A DNA stretch of 64,000 bases from Thermophagus xiamenensis. GTDB taxonomy: Bacteria > Bacteroidota > Bacteroidia > Bacteroidales > Marinilabiliaceae. Where the stretch lies: NCBI RefSeq assembly GCF_900112795.1, contig NZ_FONA01000001.1, positions 209,954 to 273,953 of the forward strand, given 5' to 3'. Both the position numbers and the translations under genes were made by a program. Every line of letters begins with the position of its first letter. Position 1 is the first letter of the stretch. Under the pieces are notes generated by a model. It made no database searches. It saw only the letters and a list, made by a program, of their open reading frames with translations, and was not told the origin of the DNA. Below are positions 28,104 through 37,714 of the stretch, one piece after another.

Positions 28104-29483
28104 TTAATCCCCATTTTCAGTTGATATGACATTACTTATCCCTTCTTTAACGACTTCCCATTGATTTTTTTTCTTTAAGTGGATCATATCAAACAAGAAA
28201 TAACCATCACAAACATCCATCACAGCTCCAACCGACTGAATAATAGCATTATTAATGACCTCATCGTTAGCAGTTGCCCACGCTCCATTACCAACATCAG
28301 GTCCTCCAATGACTGTTGCATCGCCTTTAATCTTCCTCATAGCCTGAGAACAAAAACCTTGAATGGTCCATTCATTGGTTCCATAAACTTTTGTTGGGCT
28401 AGCATATGCTCCAATTAAAATAATGTCCATAATATCTGCATAACCATATTTTTTATAATCTGGCGTAGCCCAAACAGGAAATTCAGAAGCAGTATCATAA
28501 TTAGGACTAGCCCAGTTTACACCAACTTCATAATATGTAGAATACCATCCCCCCACATAAACTCCGAAGCTCAAGTCAGGATTAACAGCTTTAACCCTAG
28601 CAGCCGCTTTATCAAAAAAATCATGGATGACTTTAGCTCGAAATTCCAGCCACTTTTTAAAGTATTCAGGTAGGGTTGATGGTAAATTTCCGGCTTTGAT
28701 GTCTGGCGACATCACACCTTCCGGAAAATTCTCAACAGAATAACCCAGGTATTCCTCGAATTTCTCTTTTGTATAATCAGAAAAGTCGCTATCTATCCCA
28801 TCAAAGCGCCCTCTATCCAAAATAATTCCTTTTAATCCATCATAAGCGGCTAAATCTTCCAACATATTAAAGATATATTCTTGAACATCTTCTCGAACAG
28901 GATTAAAAAATTTTGCTCCTGTTCCACCAACCTCTAATGTGCTTTTAATCCCAGTTTCTGTAAGTAATTTTGTTGCCCAATCCTCTTTTTCGGAATCACG
29001 AAACAATGCTCCTTGTTCCCCAAGACTGGAAGAATTCCCACCAACAAACGTGTTAATGCTAGCGTAAACATCCAATTCAAGCTTTTTACCAGCATCAATA
29101 AACGCCTGCAGATAGTCCCAGGTAGCTGTTCTTTCTACCTTTGAATAACCCTGCTCCAACCAAGCACCTAACCACTTAACTTGCTCAACCACGTCGGTTT
29201 CAAACAAAACATCACCAGTAGTTGGTCTAACATCAACAACAACAGCAGTAAAACCAGCATCTTTAGCTATTTGCAAATCACGAAGAATATTTTCCTTACT
29301 ATTGGCAAAATCCACAAAATTGGCAGCTGCATCTATCCACAAAATTCTTGGTTTATCATTATTGTCTTCCTCATTATTATCCCATTCCCATTCAGGCAAA
29401 GATTCAGAATCCTTATCACATGAAGTCGATGACATCAAGAAAGGGATAAACAGTACTACCAAAAATCTTACTATGCGAATCAT
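28104..29483 (-). CDS. GHL10-like TIM-barrel glycosidase-family lipoprotein, paralogue 2
   Basis: This 459-residue lipoprotein (Cys22 in SSTSCD) shows PRILWIDAAANFVDFANSK, AGFTAVVVDVRPTTGDVLF and LKGIILDRGRFDGIDSDFS. It also has FEEYLGYSVENFPEG and FGVYVGGWYSTYYEVGVNWA, matching the same GHL10-like fold as the 25943-27274 protein. A short poly-Asp/Asn linker (EWDNNEEDNNDKP) lies after the lipobox. The N-terminal region differs from the paralogue, which suggests different substrates or cell positions rather than a recent duplication. Confidence 0.8.
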   Translation of the reverse strand: MIRIVRFLVVLFIPFLMSSTSCDKDSESLPEWEWDNNEEDNNDKPRILWIDAAANFVDFANSKENILRDLQIAKDAGFTAVVVDVRPTTGDVLFETDVVEQVKWLGAWLEQGYSKVERTATWDYLQAFIDAGKKLELDVYASINTFVGGNSSSLGEQGALFRDSEKEDWATKLLTETGIKSTLEVGGTGAKFFNPVREDVQEYIFNMLEDLAAYDGLKGIILDRGRFDGIDSDFSDYTKEKFEEYLGYSVENFPEGVMSPDIKAGNLPSTLPEYFKKWLEFRAKVIHDFFDKAAARVKAVNPDLSFGVYVGGWYSTYYEVGVNWASPNYDTASEFPVWATPDYKKYGYADIMDIILIGAYASPTKVYGTNEWTIQGFCSQAMRKIKGDATVIGGPDVGNGAWATANDEVINNAIIQSVGAVMDVCDGYFLFDMIHLKKKNQWEVVKEGISNVISTENGD

Positions 29484-29525
29484 AGCATTCTCCTTCCTTT
29501 AGTTTTGAACAAACATTTATATTTA

Positions 29526-29548
29526 ATTGCCCCCAATTAGGGGGCAAT
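29526..29548 (-). terminator. Hairpin ATTGCCCCC/GGGGGCAAT after the DUF5018 gene
   Basis: A 9-bp perfect inverted repeat (29526-29534 and 29540-29548) with a 5-base loop lies 14 bases after the stop of the DUF5018 lipoprotein gene. It sits before the GHL10-like gene. The following minus-strand sequence (TAAATATAAATG) has only short T-runs, so it could be a partial terminator or a stabilising stem that lowers expression of downstream genes relative to susC/susD, a common PUL arrangement (inference). Confidence 0.6.
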
Positions 29549-29561
29549 CATAAAATACTAA

Positions 29562-31235
29562 CTACATATCGATACAATCAAATTGATATCCTACCACATA
29601 TCCATTGGTAAACATAAAATAGAGATATAGATAGAACCCGTCTTCAGAAACTTTTAAAGCAACATCACCAGTTCCATTAGCATTTGGAACAACAGGGGTA
29701 ACAGCTTTTGCACCATAAGTATCTCTTGTTGTTTCCCAAACCACAGCAGGACAAGTCCCGGTTTCTAAATTACCGGTAAAATTAGAGCTCGTAGTTACAT
29801 CCAATAACCACACCATATCGGCTGCGCCCCAGGTGAAGCTGTTCACCCAGTTTACAGTAGCATATTGGGCATTATTAAATTCTATAAAATCAACCGCATT
29901 TTGAATATAATTCACACTGATAGACTCCAACATTTGTTTTACTTGATTGGTGGTTCCATCGACCCAGGCAAATGTGTTATCAGAATATGAGGCTACAAAG
30001 TAATCACTATTAACATCCGATCCAGAAGTATAAACAATATCACAATTAGTAGTCCATCCTTTGGCAAGACCACTCATGGTAATTATTTCAGGAGTTTGAG
30101 AAGAAAGGTTCCCATCTGATATAGTCCACCTTGCAAACTGTTGACCATTACTGAGAATCGGAGCAGTAATAATGGCATTCCCGTTAATATCGCCCTGAAC
30201 AGATATTTTACGACCTACTGCTACACCACCATCCCATTCAATCAATAATTCCGGCGAACCAGAGACATCTGATAGTTTCCAAACTTTAAAGGCGCCATCG
30301 TTAGGTGCAAGGTTACAGATTAAAATATTCCCGGCTTTATCGGCAGTATTATAAAAATTCGTCAAGTTACCTTTTACTGAGCCTAAATCAATTTCCCCGA
30401 TCTTTTCCCCGGTTTTGGCATCCAAATAAATACTATTTTCACCTCTTGTATTTAAAACAATATAATCACCGGCTACTGCCAGCCCACCCGTCAAATGATC
30501 TACTGTGATTCCAATATCGGCTTTTAATTTTTTTGCAAACATTAATTTCGCGCTACCAGATCGAATTCCATAAGGAAGTTTTTCCGGGATTTCTTTCTTA
30601 ACCGTATAAACGTTTTGTGTTACACCATCATGAGCCGTAACAACAAACTCAACCTCGTTATTATAGTCTAGTGCTTGTTCTCTAGGGTCAGGTGAAATAG
30701 TTGCATGGAAAGATAAGGTTACTTCTGCAATAGCAGGTTCAAGGTCACCTATAGCCACCAGAGAGATTGTTTTGGTTGCCTCATTAATCACTCCTGTTAA
30801 ACCAAGTGACGGGATTTTAAATTCCTTGATCTCGCATTCTGAACTTTTCCTAATTTCGCCACGAACAATATATTCATGTATTTCCCCTACCTGATCTTTC
30901 ACAAATATTACATTTTCCTTAGTCAAGTCCATATACAAAAGAGGGGGATTAACCGTAACATTATCATCCAAATTTGCTCTAACCCTCATTTTTGAAATCA
31001 TTTCTTCAGTTACCCTATTATCGCTGCTAACAGGGTAAAAATAGGGGATCGGAATAATAATTTCATTGGATCCTTCCTGTACCGTTCCGATAAATTCTCC
31101 TGTTCCGTCTGGGAATGTAGCTACAATACTATTAATACCTGCTCTGGAGATGGAAGGCAGCAACTCATCAGGCTCTTGACAACCAGTCAAATAAACAAGA
31201 AGGAGTATCACCGTAAAAAATATATTTCTTTTCAT
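29562..31235 (-). CDS. DUF5018-type surface-exposed lipoprotein of the PUL
   Basis: This 557-residue lipoprotein (Cys18 in VYLTGC) has a DUF5018-like N-terminal region. A segment SECEIKEFKIPSLGLTGVI is followed by a beta-sandwich with AHDGVTQNVYTV, matching the repeated Ig/DUF5018 pattern of PUL surface glycan-binding lipoproteins. A longer beta-rich C-terminal domain follows. I start it at the second methionine (31235); the frame also opens at 31256, overlapping the SusD stop by 10 bases. Next to SusC/SusD it most likely binds the substrate at the cell surface (inference). Confidence 0.8.
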   Translation of the reverse strand: MKRNIFFTVILLLVYLTGCQEPDELLPSISRAGINSIVATFPDGTGEFIGTVQEGSNEIIIPIPYFYPVSSDNRVTEEMISKMRVRANLDDNVTVNPPLLYMDLTKENVIFVKDQVGEIHEYIVRGEIRKSSECEIKEFKIPSLGLTGVINEATKTISLVAIGDLEPAIAEVTLSFHATISPDPREQALDYNNEVEFVVTAHDGVTQNVYTVKKEIPEKLPYGIRSGSAKLMFAKKLKADIGITVDHLTGGLAVAGDYIVLNTRGENSIYLDAKTGEKIGEIDLGSVKGNLTNFYNTADKAGNILICNLAPNDGAFKVWKLSDVSGSPELLIEWDGGVAVGRKISVQGDINGNAIITAPILSNGQQFARWTISDGNLSSQTPEIITMSGLAKGWTTNCDIVYTSGSDVNSDYFVASYSDNTFAWVDGTTNQVKQMLESISVNYIQNAVDFIEFNNAQYATVNWVNSFTWGAADMVWLLDVTTSSNFTGNLETGTCPAVVWETTRDTYGAKAVTPVVPNANGTGDVALKVSEDGFYLYLYFMFTNGYVVGYQFDCIDM

Positions 31236-31246
31236 AATTCTATTTT

Positions 31247-32890
31247 TTATTTCCATTCATCATATTGTTCGATTGCTGAATTATTTGCCAACTCACTATA
31301 AGGAACGGGCAGCACATAAGTCTTTTCTAAGAACTTACGGTCTTGCATATCACAATCAACATATTCATATAAATATCCACCTTCAGCAGGGGAAATTTTC
31401 AGACCATGAACTCTGTAATCATTATATTCAATATGGGCCAATCTCCATCGACGCATATCCCAATAAAGATGCCCCTCATATGCCAGCTCAATCTTTCTTT
31501 CATGACGAATAGCTTCAAATACTTCCTCTTCTGATAATCCTTCCTTTGCCGGCAAACCCACTCTTTTTCTTATTTCATTCAAATCATCTAGGGCTTCACC
31601 CAAATTTCCAAGATTATAGTTAGCTTCGGCACGATTCAGGTATACTTCGGCGAGTCTTAATTCCACCCATGGCTGAGTACTATTATAAGTCACCAGGTCG
31701 GTATGGGCTTCATCTCTAAACTTCTTAAGATAATAACCTGTAGTGGTACGACCTTTAGGATAAGTATCTTCACGGTAGCCCATGAATCGACCATTAGTTC
31801 CATCCACTGAATTTTCCATAACTTTCCCTTGCCAGACTGAACCATTGTAAATAACAGTAGCATGAAAGCGAGGTTCCAATTCATTATAGGGAGGCGGTGT
31901 TGTAGTTCCACCTTCTACATGCCAGGGCGACCAGTCCAATTTAGTTCCATCAGATTTTTCATAAGCTTCAACCATTTCTTGAGTGGGGGTTCCACTTCCA
32001 CCCTGATTTTCGATTTCACCAAAAGTGGCATAATCTTTATCAAAAGTATGATTTGGCCCGGTTATCAGATAATTATATTCTAATATTGACTCAGCATTTC
32101 CCCCTTTCCAGGCATCTTCATACCTTTCAGTTAAACTGTAAACACCCAAATTAAATACTGAATCGGCAGCGTTTTTTGCTGCTTCCCATCTTTTAGCGTA
32201 TAACATGGCTCTTGACTTAAAGGCAAAAGCAGCTCCCTTGGTTACACGTCCCTGATTGGATTGATCCCATTGCTTGGGTAAAACAGAAGCAGCAAAATCA
32301 AGGTCATTTTCTATCAAATCCCAGGTTTCTTCTTCTGAGGATCTAGGTTTATCCTTCTGAAGGTCCATGTCGGTATACAAAATCACCCCTCCGTGACGCT
32401 TAGCCAATTGAAAATACAAGAATGCTCTAAAGAACCTAGCCTGTCCTTCAAACAGCTTATTTGTTTCTTCATCAAGCTCTGAATATTTCCCCAGACCCAC
32501 TAAAAATTCATTAACACGTCTAATTCTTTCATAAGTTTCTGCCCATGTATCCAGTAGATTTCCGGAAGGAGATATACCCTCCGGATCGAACACATACAGA
32601 TTAGCATCTCCGGCTTTACTTCCGGGAACATACGAGCCATATTTCAGCGTCTCGGTTAACCCTTCGGTTAGATTACCATTAAACTGAGACGATCCAAAAT
32701 TTCCATATCGGTCAATATATGGGTAAAACCCATTCACATAAAGTGTGACATTCTCTTTATTGGACCAAACAATTTCATCAGATATTCTGTCTGTAGGCGT
32801 AGTATCCAGGAAATCATTACATCCGGTAAAACTGACTACCAGCAGCAGAGCAAGACCTATTCGAAAAATTATATCTTTCATAACATTCAT
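31247..32890 (-). CDS. RagB/SusD-family outer-membrane lipoprotein
   Basis: This 547-residue SusD homologue has a lipobox (FTGC, Cys24) then NDFLDTTPTDRISDE. Other SusD features are WAETYERIRRVNEFL, ARFFRAFLYFQLAKRHGGV, and a C-terminal RLAEVYLNRAEANYNLG ... IRHERKIELAYEGHLYWDMRRW. SusD proteins cap the SusC barrel from outside and bind the glycan. It follows SusC by two bases and is followed closely by the DUF5018 gene. Confidence 0.95.
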   Translation of the reverse strand: MNVMKDIIFRIGLALLLVVSFTGCNDFLDTTPTDRISDEIVWSNKENVTLYVNGFYPYIDRYGNFGSSQFNGNLTEGLTETLKYGSYVPGSKAGDANLYVFDPEGISPSGNLLDTWAETYERIRRVNEFLVGLGKYSELDEETNKLFEGQARFFRAFLYFQLAKRHGGVILYTDMDLQKDKPRSSEEETWDLIENDLDFAASVLPKQWDQSNQGRVTKGAAFAFKSRAMLYAKRWEAAKNAADSVFNLGVYSLTERYEDAWKGGNAESILEYNYLITGPNHTFDKDYATFGEIENQGGSGTPTQEMVEAYEKSDGTKLDWSPWHVEGGTTTPPPYNELEPRFHATVIYNGSVWQGKVMENSVDGTNGRFMGYREDTYPKGRTTTGYYLKKFRDEAHTDLVTYNSTQPWVELRLAEVYLNRAEANYNLGNLGEALDDLNEIRKRVGLPAKEGLSEEEVFEAIRHERKIELAYEGHLYWDMRRWRLAHIEYNDYRVHGLKISPAEGGYLYEYVDCDMQDRKFLEKTYVLPVPYSELANNSAIEQYDEWK

Positions 32891-32892
32891 AA

Positions 32893-35800
32893 TTAAAAAG
32901 TCAATTTAATACCCATTGAATAGATTCTTTGTTGAGGATAATATCCATTAGAAACCCCAGGTTGTTCCGGGTCAATATTATATTTAGTCAATTCACTAAA
33001 AGTGGCTAAATTTTCACCTTCAGCATAAATTCTTAGGCTACTGACTCCAATAGACGAAAGCCATCTGGGTGGAAACGTGTAACCAATTTGAAGATTTTTT
33101 AATCTCAAATAATTCCCATTTCTATACCAGAATGTAGACGAAAATGCGTTATTTGAACTAGCAGAGACGATAGCCAACCTTGGAAATTCTCCCTGCGGAT
33201 TATCCTCCCTCCAGGAGTTTTCTACAAGATATTTAGGAGAATTACCACCATGATAAAACGGTTTTGTCATTGACGTGTTATCCATTATACCACTGCTATA
33301 GACACCAGTAAGAGCAACATCCCGACCTAAAGCACCTTGAAATAAAAATGAAAGATCAAATCCGTTCCACTCTCCGGTAAAAGAAAAACCACCAATAAAC
33401 TTTGGATATGCTGATTTTCCAATATACCCTCTATCCTGTTCATAAGTTATTACGCCGTCACCGTTTCTATCTTTATATTTAATATCTCCTACCCGGACGT
33501 CTTTCCCGGGAATCAAAGGAGAATTATCTATCTCTTCCTGACTTTGGAATAACCCTTCGGCGATAAAGCCTACCTGAGCTCCAACCTCTTTCCCGGTAAG
33601 TTTGAGCCAGTCGGGGGTATTCGGAGAATCTCCATATCGCAACCAACGTCGTTTGGTATAAGTACCATTAGCATTAATACTGTAGGAAAATTCACCCAAT
33701 TTATGTCGATGGGATAAATTTATCTCAAAGCCCTTATGATCTTGTTTATTATTATTGGCATAACCAGGAACATACCCACCAAAGGAAGGCGGATAAGTAG
33801 CATCTACAGAGCTAAGCATGTCATAGATGTATTTGTAGAAAACATCCAGTTCAATCCCTAAAAGACCTTTCCATAAAATGGCATCGAACCCGGCATTATA
33901 TTGCAATGATTTAGCCCAGGTCAAATTGGTATTTGCCGGACGAGAGGTATACAATCCGCTTTGAGCGGCACCACCTATTACAACAGCAGGATTATTTAAG
34001 AACGATAGGGTGTTTAAATAATAATAAGGTGGAATCTGGGTGGTACCTGTTAAACCTATCCCCCCTCTAATTTTTAAATTATTAACAAATTCCAGGTTTT
34101 GGAACCAACTCTCCTCTGAAATCCTCCAACCAATTGAAGCAGCCGGGAATAAACCCCATCTTTCATCCATACCGCCAAAAACATAACTCCCATCATAGCG
34201 AAGCGCAAGCTCAGCAAGATATTTAGAGGCATAGTCATAATTAAGTCGCCCGACAAAACCTACTTGTCTTTGAATATAGCTTCCACCCGAAACTTTAGTT
34301 TTTTCATCCAATGTTGCAAAATCCAATTCATCCAATTCCAGAATATCAAATCCATAACCATATGCCCCGAAATTATTACCTTCTCGATCAATAGTCTCTA
34401 ACAAGGCTAGCGCCGACACATTATGTAGTCCAAGTTGTTTATCGTACCGAAGACTTGTGTTAGTAGTTATATGCGTATATTTGGAAGATCCCTCAACCAG
34501 GCTGGCAACTTTCCCCCGAGGATCATGAGTATAAGAATAACTTATATCACCTTGAGGTGATGTGGGAGGAGTTGCCACATAAGTATAATATGGCGTAGAA
34601 AATGCTTTAGAATTTTGATTAGATAAATCGTAAGCCACCATAAACTTCGCTTGTAAACCCTGAATAAACGGGAAGCGATAATTAAGTGCAATATTTGTTT
34701 GAATGATATTGGTTTTAGTCTTATTATACCCACTCATTGTAGATGCTGCTATTGGGTTGACATGCGAACTGGCAGTCCGGGTAGAAACAGGAATGCCATC
34801 TATCTCTTCCACCACATAGGGATGAGCACGAATTGCTTGTTGCGGGATGTTATTCCAATCATTAGGATTTGCGGAAAAGCCAGGTCTTTTTCTGTTCTCC
34901 ACCCGTGCAGCAATATCAAACTTCAGGTCAAGATTTTTGGCAATTACCGCATCAATATTAGACCTCAAGTTAATCCTATCATAGCTGAATCCTTCAACAT
35001 TTCCTTCTTGATCGAAATAACCTATAGAAGTAAAATATTTAATTTGCTCTGTTCCACCAGTGGCATTTACATTAAAATTTTTGTTGGTACCAATACCAAA
35101 AGTTTTTTCATACCAATTGGTATTGCCCCAGCCATCCGTTGGATCGCCATTTAGCATTTTTTCAACATGTTCAGATGAAAAAACCGGTTCATCTCCGTCC
35201 ATTTCCCGAGCTTTATTATACCAATAAGCATATTCAGGTCCATCAAGCATTTCAAGCATTTGAGTGTTTTTGCTGATTCCATAGCCCCCATTGAAGGAAA
35301 TTTGTGAATTTTCCACATTCCCCCTCTTTGTGGTTACAATTATTACAGCATTTGCATCTAATCCATAAATTGAAGCAGAAGAAGCATCCTTCAAAACAGA
35401 GATAGATTCTATTTCATTAGGATCTATTTCCGAAAAACTTCTTTCAACACCATCAACAATATATTTTGCAGACGACCCTCTAACTAAAAGACTAGCAGCA
35501 TCCGCACCGGGCTGACCAGATTGTTGCAAAGAAATAACCCCAGGGACCACTCCTCCTAACTTATTAGAAATGTTACCCACAGGAGCTTTCAACAACTTTT
35601 CACCGGAAACCTGCGAAACAGCTCCCGTTACGCTGGCTTTTTTCTGAGTACCATATCCAACCACCACAATTTCATCCAATTCAGCTAATGATTCCTCCAT
35701 GGTAACATAAATAAAATCTTGACCGCTAACCGAAACATCCTTGTCTTCAAAACCAATGAATGAAAACACTAAAACCGCATTTTCATCTGTCACCTCAATG

Positions 35801-35982
35801 GAAAAATTTCCATCCACATCGGTTATCACACCACGCGAAGTACCTTTTTCTAAAATATTTACACCAACAAGTGGTTGCTCTTTTACGTCAACCACCTTCC
35901 CGGAAACTCTATGCTGTGCAACAATTTCCTGAATGCCCAACATAGAAAAAAGCAAAAGAAAATAACAATACAGCTTTTTCAT
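32893..35982 (-). CDS. SusC-type TonB-linked outer-membrane transporter
   Basis: This 1029-residue protein has a signal peptide, then a carboxypeptidase-D-like domain (HRVSGKVVDVKEQPLVGVNI, about residues 24-110). A TonB-box/plug region follows (DEIVVVGYGTQKKASVTGAV; the plug ends with SIYGLDANAVIIVTTKRG). The 22-strand barrel ends in a C-terminal aromatic (MGIKLTF). It is the active importer of the glycan across the outer membrane, with SusD as lid. The start is at 35982; 38 bases separate it from the upstream DUF4434 gene. Confidence 0.95.
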   Translation of the reverse strand: MKKLYCYFLLLFSMLGIQEIVAQHRVSGKVVDVKEQPLVGVNILEKGTSRGVITDVDGNFSIEVTDENAVLVFSFIGFEDKDVSVSGQDFIYVTMEESLAELDEIVVVGYGTQKKASVTGAVSQVSGEKLLKAPVGNISNKLGGVVPGVISLQQSGQPGADAASLLVRGSSAKYIVDGVERSFSEIDPNEIESISVLKDASSASIYGLDANAVIIVTTKRGNVENSQISFNGGYGISKNTQMLEMLDGPEYAYWYNKAREMDGDEPVFSSEHVEKMLNGDPTDGWGNTNWYEKTFGIGTNKNFNVNATGGTEQIKYFTSIGYFDQEGNVEGFSYDRINLRSNIDAVIAKNLDLKFDIAARVENRKRPGFSANPNDWNNIPQQAIRAHPYVVEEIDGIPVSTRTASSHVNPIAASTMSGYNKTKTNIIQTNIALNYRFPFIQGLQAKFMVAYDLSNQNSKAFSTPYYTYVATPPTSPQGDISYSYTHDPRGKVASLVEGSSKYTHITTNTSLRYDKQLGLHNVSALALLETIDREGNNFGAYGYGFDILELDELDFATLDEKTKVSGGSYIQRQVGFVGRLNYDYASKYLAELALRYDGSYVFGGMDERWGLFPAASIGWRISEESWFQNLEFVNNLKIRGGIGLTGTTQIPPYYYLNTLSFLNNPAVVIGGAAQSGLYTSRPANTNLTWAKSLQYNAGFDAILWKGLLGIELDVFYKYIYDMLSSVDATYPPSFGGYVPGYANNNKQDHKGFEINLSHRHKLGEFSYSINANGTYTKRRWLRYGDSPNTPDWLKLTGKEVGAQVGFIAEGLFQSQEEIDNSPLIPGKDVRVGDIKYKDRNGDGVITYEQDRGYIGKSAYPKFIGGFSFTGEWNGFDLSFLFQGALGRDVALTGVYSSGIMDNTSMTKPFYHGGNSPKYLVENSWREDNPQGEFPRLAIVSASSNNAFSSTFWYRNGNYLRLKNLQIGYTFPPRWLSSIGVSSLRIYAEGENLATFSELTKYNIDPEQPGVSNGYYPQQRIYSMGIKLTF

Positions 35983-36020
35983 AATTAAAAATTTTATTTA
36001 TGCTGTTTAACAAAACTGAT

Positions 36021-37121
36021 TTAAAGAATTTTGAAATGATTTTTGTATCTTTTGTATAAATTGCCTGCTTGTAGATAAGTAGAATTAGGACTCATAAAGT
36101 GAGAAAATTCAAAAGTTATGGCATTTTCCATGCCTGCTCTCCGTGCCATTTCAAGCTTTAGCAAAAGCTTTTCCCATTTTATTGGCAAAAACCTAATTGG
36201 CATATCTCTGTCAAAAGATTCAATATTGGTCCAGCATCTCATACCATATTTTTCGGCAAGTTTTTTATTCACCTTTAAATAATCATACAACTCAAAGTAG
36301 TTAACTTGCCCATCCTGGAAAGCAAGAATATCGACAGCTCCTTTAACATTCCCTAATATTTCATTCCACTCGGCCTCATGCTCCTCAACCGAAAGGGGAT
36401 TATCTCCAGCCATCACCTGGTCGGTTTTAACACCATGAATATATGGCGACAATAATGTTGGCAAATTTCCTGAAATACTTTTGGCATATTTTCCAACTTC
36501 AGCATAAACTTTACTCATCTTTTTTGTTCTTCGACTAATTTCCTGTGATAGATACCAACCTTGAAAAGATTTATGATGCCCATACTTTTCCCATACTTCA
36601 TCAATCAAGGAAATATTCAAATCAATCTCTTTCATATAATCCCCATTTAACCAATGTCGCCCGGAATCATACAAACCAAAATAAAAGGAAAGCCCATACT
36701 TATCCGCCAACGTCAGGAACATTTCTACCAAATCTACAGGCGGGTAATAAACATCTTCGCTTTTCATTATTGATTCAAAAGGGGCAGCTATCCACCAACC
36801 CAAGCCAGCTCTTATCATTACCACAGTGGTTATCCCCATATCTTTCATGGCAGCAAAATCGGCATCCCACTCCTTATACCCCCAATTCTGATGTGGTATA
36901 TCCCAACTTATTTCGTCTATAAAAGTGGCTTTTATTGGCATCCCTTTAAATCGACCCGGTGTCCAAAAAGCTTTTTCTTCTTCTATATCTAATGATAAAT
37001 CCCCTTGAAAACCATCATTAATTGAACGCGCACCCAAACAATTATATGATACACCCATGCCCAAAGCACTAAACGATATTTTTTTTAAAAAACTTCTACG
37101 GTTGAAAGGCCATGCATTCAT
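36021..37121 (-). CDS. DUF4434 domain-containing protein with Tat-like signal
   Basis: This 366-residue protein begins with NRRSFLKKISFSALGMG, a twin-arginine signal motif, so export of the folded protein to the periplasm is likely. The DUF4434 domain then has KATFIDEISWDIPHQNWG, GITTVVMIRAGLGW, SFYFGLYDSGRHW, GWYLSQEISRRT and CWTNIESFDRD. It is a clear paralogue of the unsignalled DUF4434 protein at 22173-23147, differing mainly in the export leader and C-terminal end. It is the first gene of the PUL transcript, directly after the promoter near 37300. Function unknown; distantly GH-like. Confidence 0.87.
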   Translation of the reverse strand: MNAWPFNRRSFLKKISFSALGMGVSYNCLGARSINDGFQGDLSLDIEEEKAFWTPGRFKGMPIKATFIDEISWDIPHQNWGYKEWDADFAAMKDMGITTVVMIRAGLGWWIAAPFESIMKSEDVYYPPVDLVEMFLTLADKYGLSFYFGLYDSGRHWLNGDYMKEIDLNISLIDEVWEKYGHHKSFQGWYLSQEISRRTKKMSKVYAEVGKYAKSISGNLPTLLSPYIHGVKTDQVMAGDNPLSVEEHEAEWNEILGNVKGAVDILAFQDGQVNYFELYDYLKVNKKLAEKYGMRCWTNIESFDRDMPIRFLPIKWEKLLLKLEMARRAGMENAITFEFSHFMSPNSTYLQAGNLYKRYKNHFKIL

Positions 37122-37714
37122 CTTATTAAAATTACTCTTTACACTCTTGTGTTTATTATTTTTTTTATTTTATAGATTATCAGACCTAATTTAACTACCA
37201 AACAATCTCATTATCTCAAATTTCCTTAGCACAACAAAAATCTTTTCTTCTAAAACTCCTCCTACTTAATTATATTTTTTTGTTTTGACAAAGTTATTTT
37301 TTAATTTTTTTATTAACAAATTTTTTATAAATAATTTCACTTCATTTTTCTTCAGCAACACACTATATATGAAAAATTCTAGAAATGATTTATTATTTAG
37401 GAAAGCTATCAAAAAGAAAAAGTTAAATTAGGAAGAATCAGGATAAGCAAAACACAAAATAATGAAGGGATAAAAATTTAAATTTTTTATTATTGTAATT
37501 TCACCATTTAAAAGACAGAAGAAAATTACTACATGGAGAACTATTAAAAGAAAACAGGAAACCTATTCATATTACAAATTAAACGAAGAATAAAATGAAT
37601 CAACCCCTTGCAAGAAAATTACTCATAACAACACCAACAAATAGCAGGTCTATTATTTAAAATAAAAAATTAAACTTTTATCAGCCACTTATTAAAAATA
37701 TTTAATTAAAAAGG
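37122..37714. other. 593-base AT-rich gap between the PUL and rimM
   Basis: This stretch is very AT-rich and has no credible gene. It contains the PUL promoter (listed separately) and long poly-A/T runs. The remaining ~390 bases beyond the promoter show nothing recognisable and have no dispersed R1/R2 repeat. An R/purine-rich stretch near 37440 is unremarkable. Confidence 0.6.
37289..37320 (-). promoter_or_regulatory. Bacteroidota-type promoter of the PUL operon
   Basis: On the minus strand the sequence reads TTTG (37320-37317), exactly 20 bases, then TAACTTTG (37296-37289). This fits the Bacteroidota sigma-ABfr consensus TTTG/TTG-N19-21-TAnnTTTG. Transcription would start near 37282 and run about 160 bases before the DUF4434 start, leaving a long leader that could carry regulatory structure. 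It is the best promoter match I found in the window. Confidence 0.65.

Noticed and set aside
15555..37121. A nan (sialic acid) operon
   Set aside because: The epimerase, symporter and ROK regulator fit, but there is no recognisable NanA aldolase, sialidase or NanM-like mutarotase in the locus.
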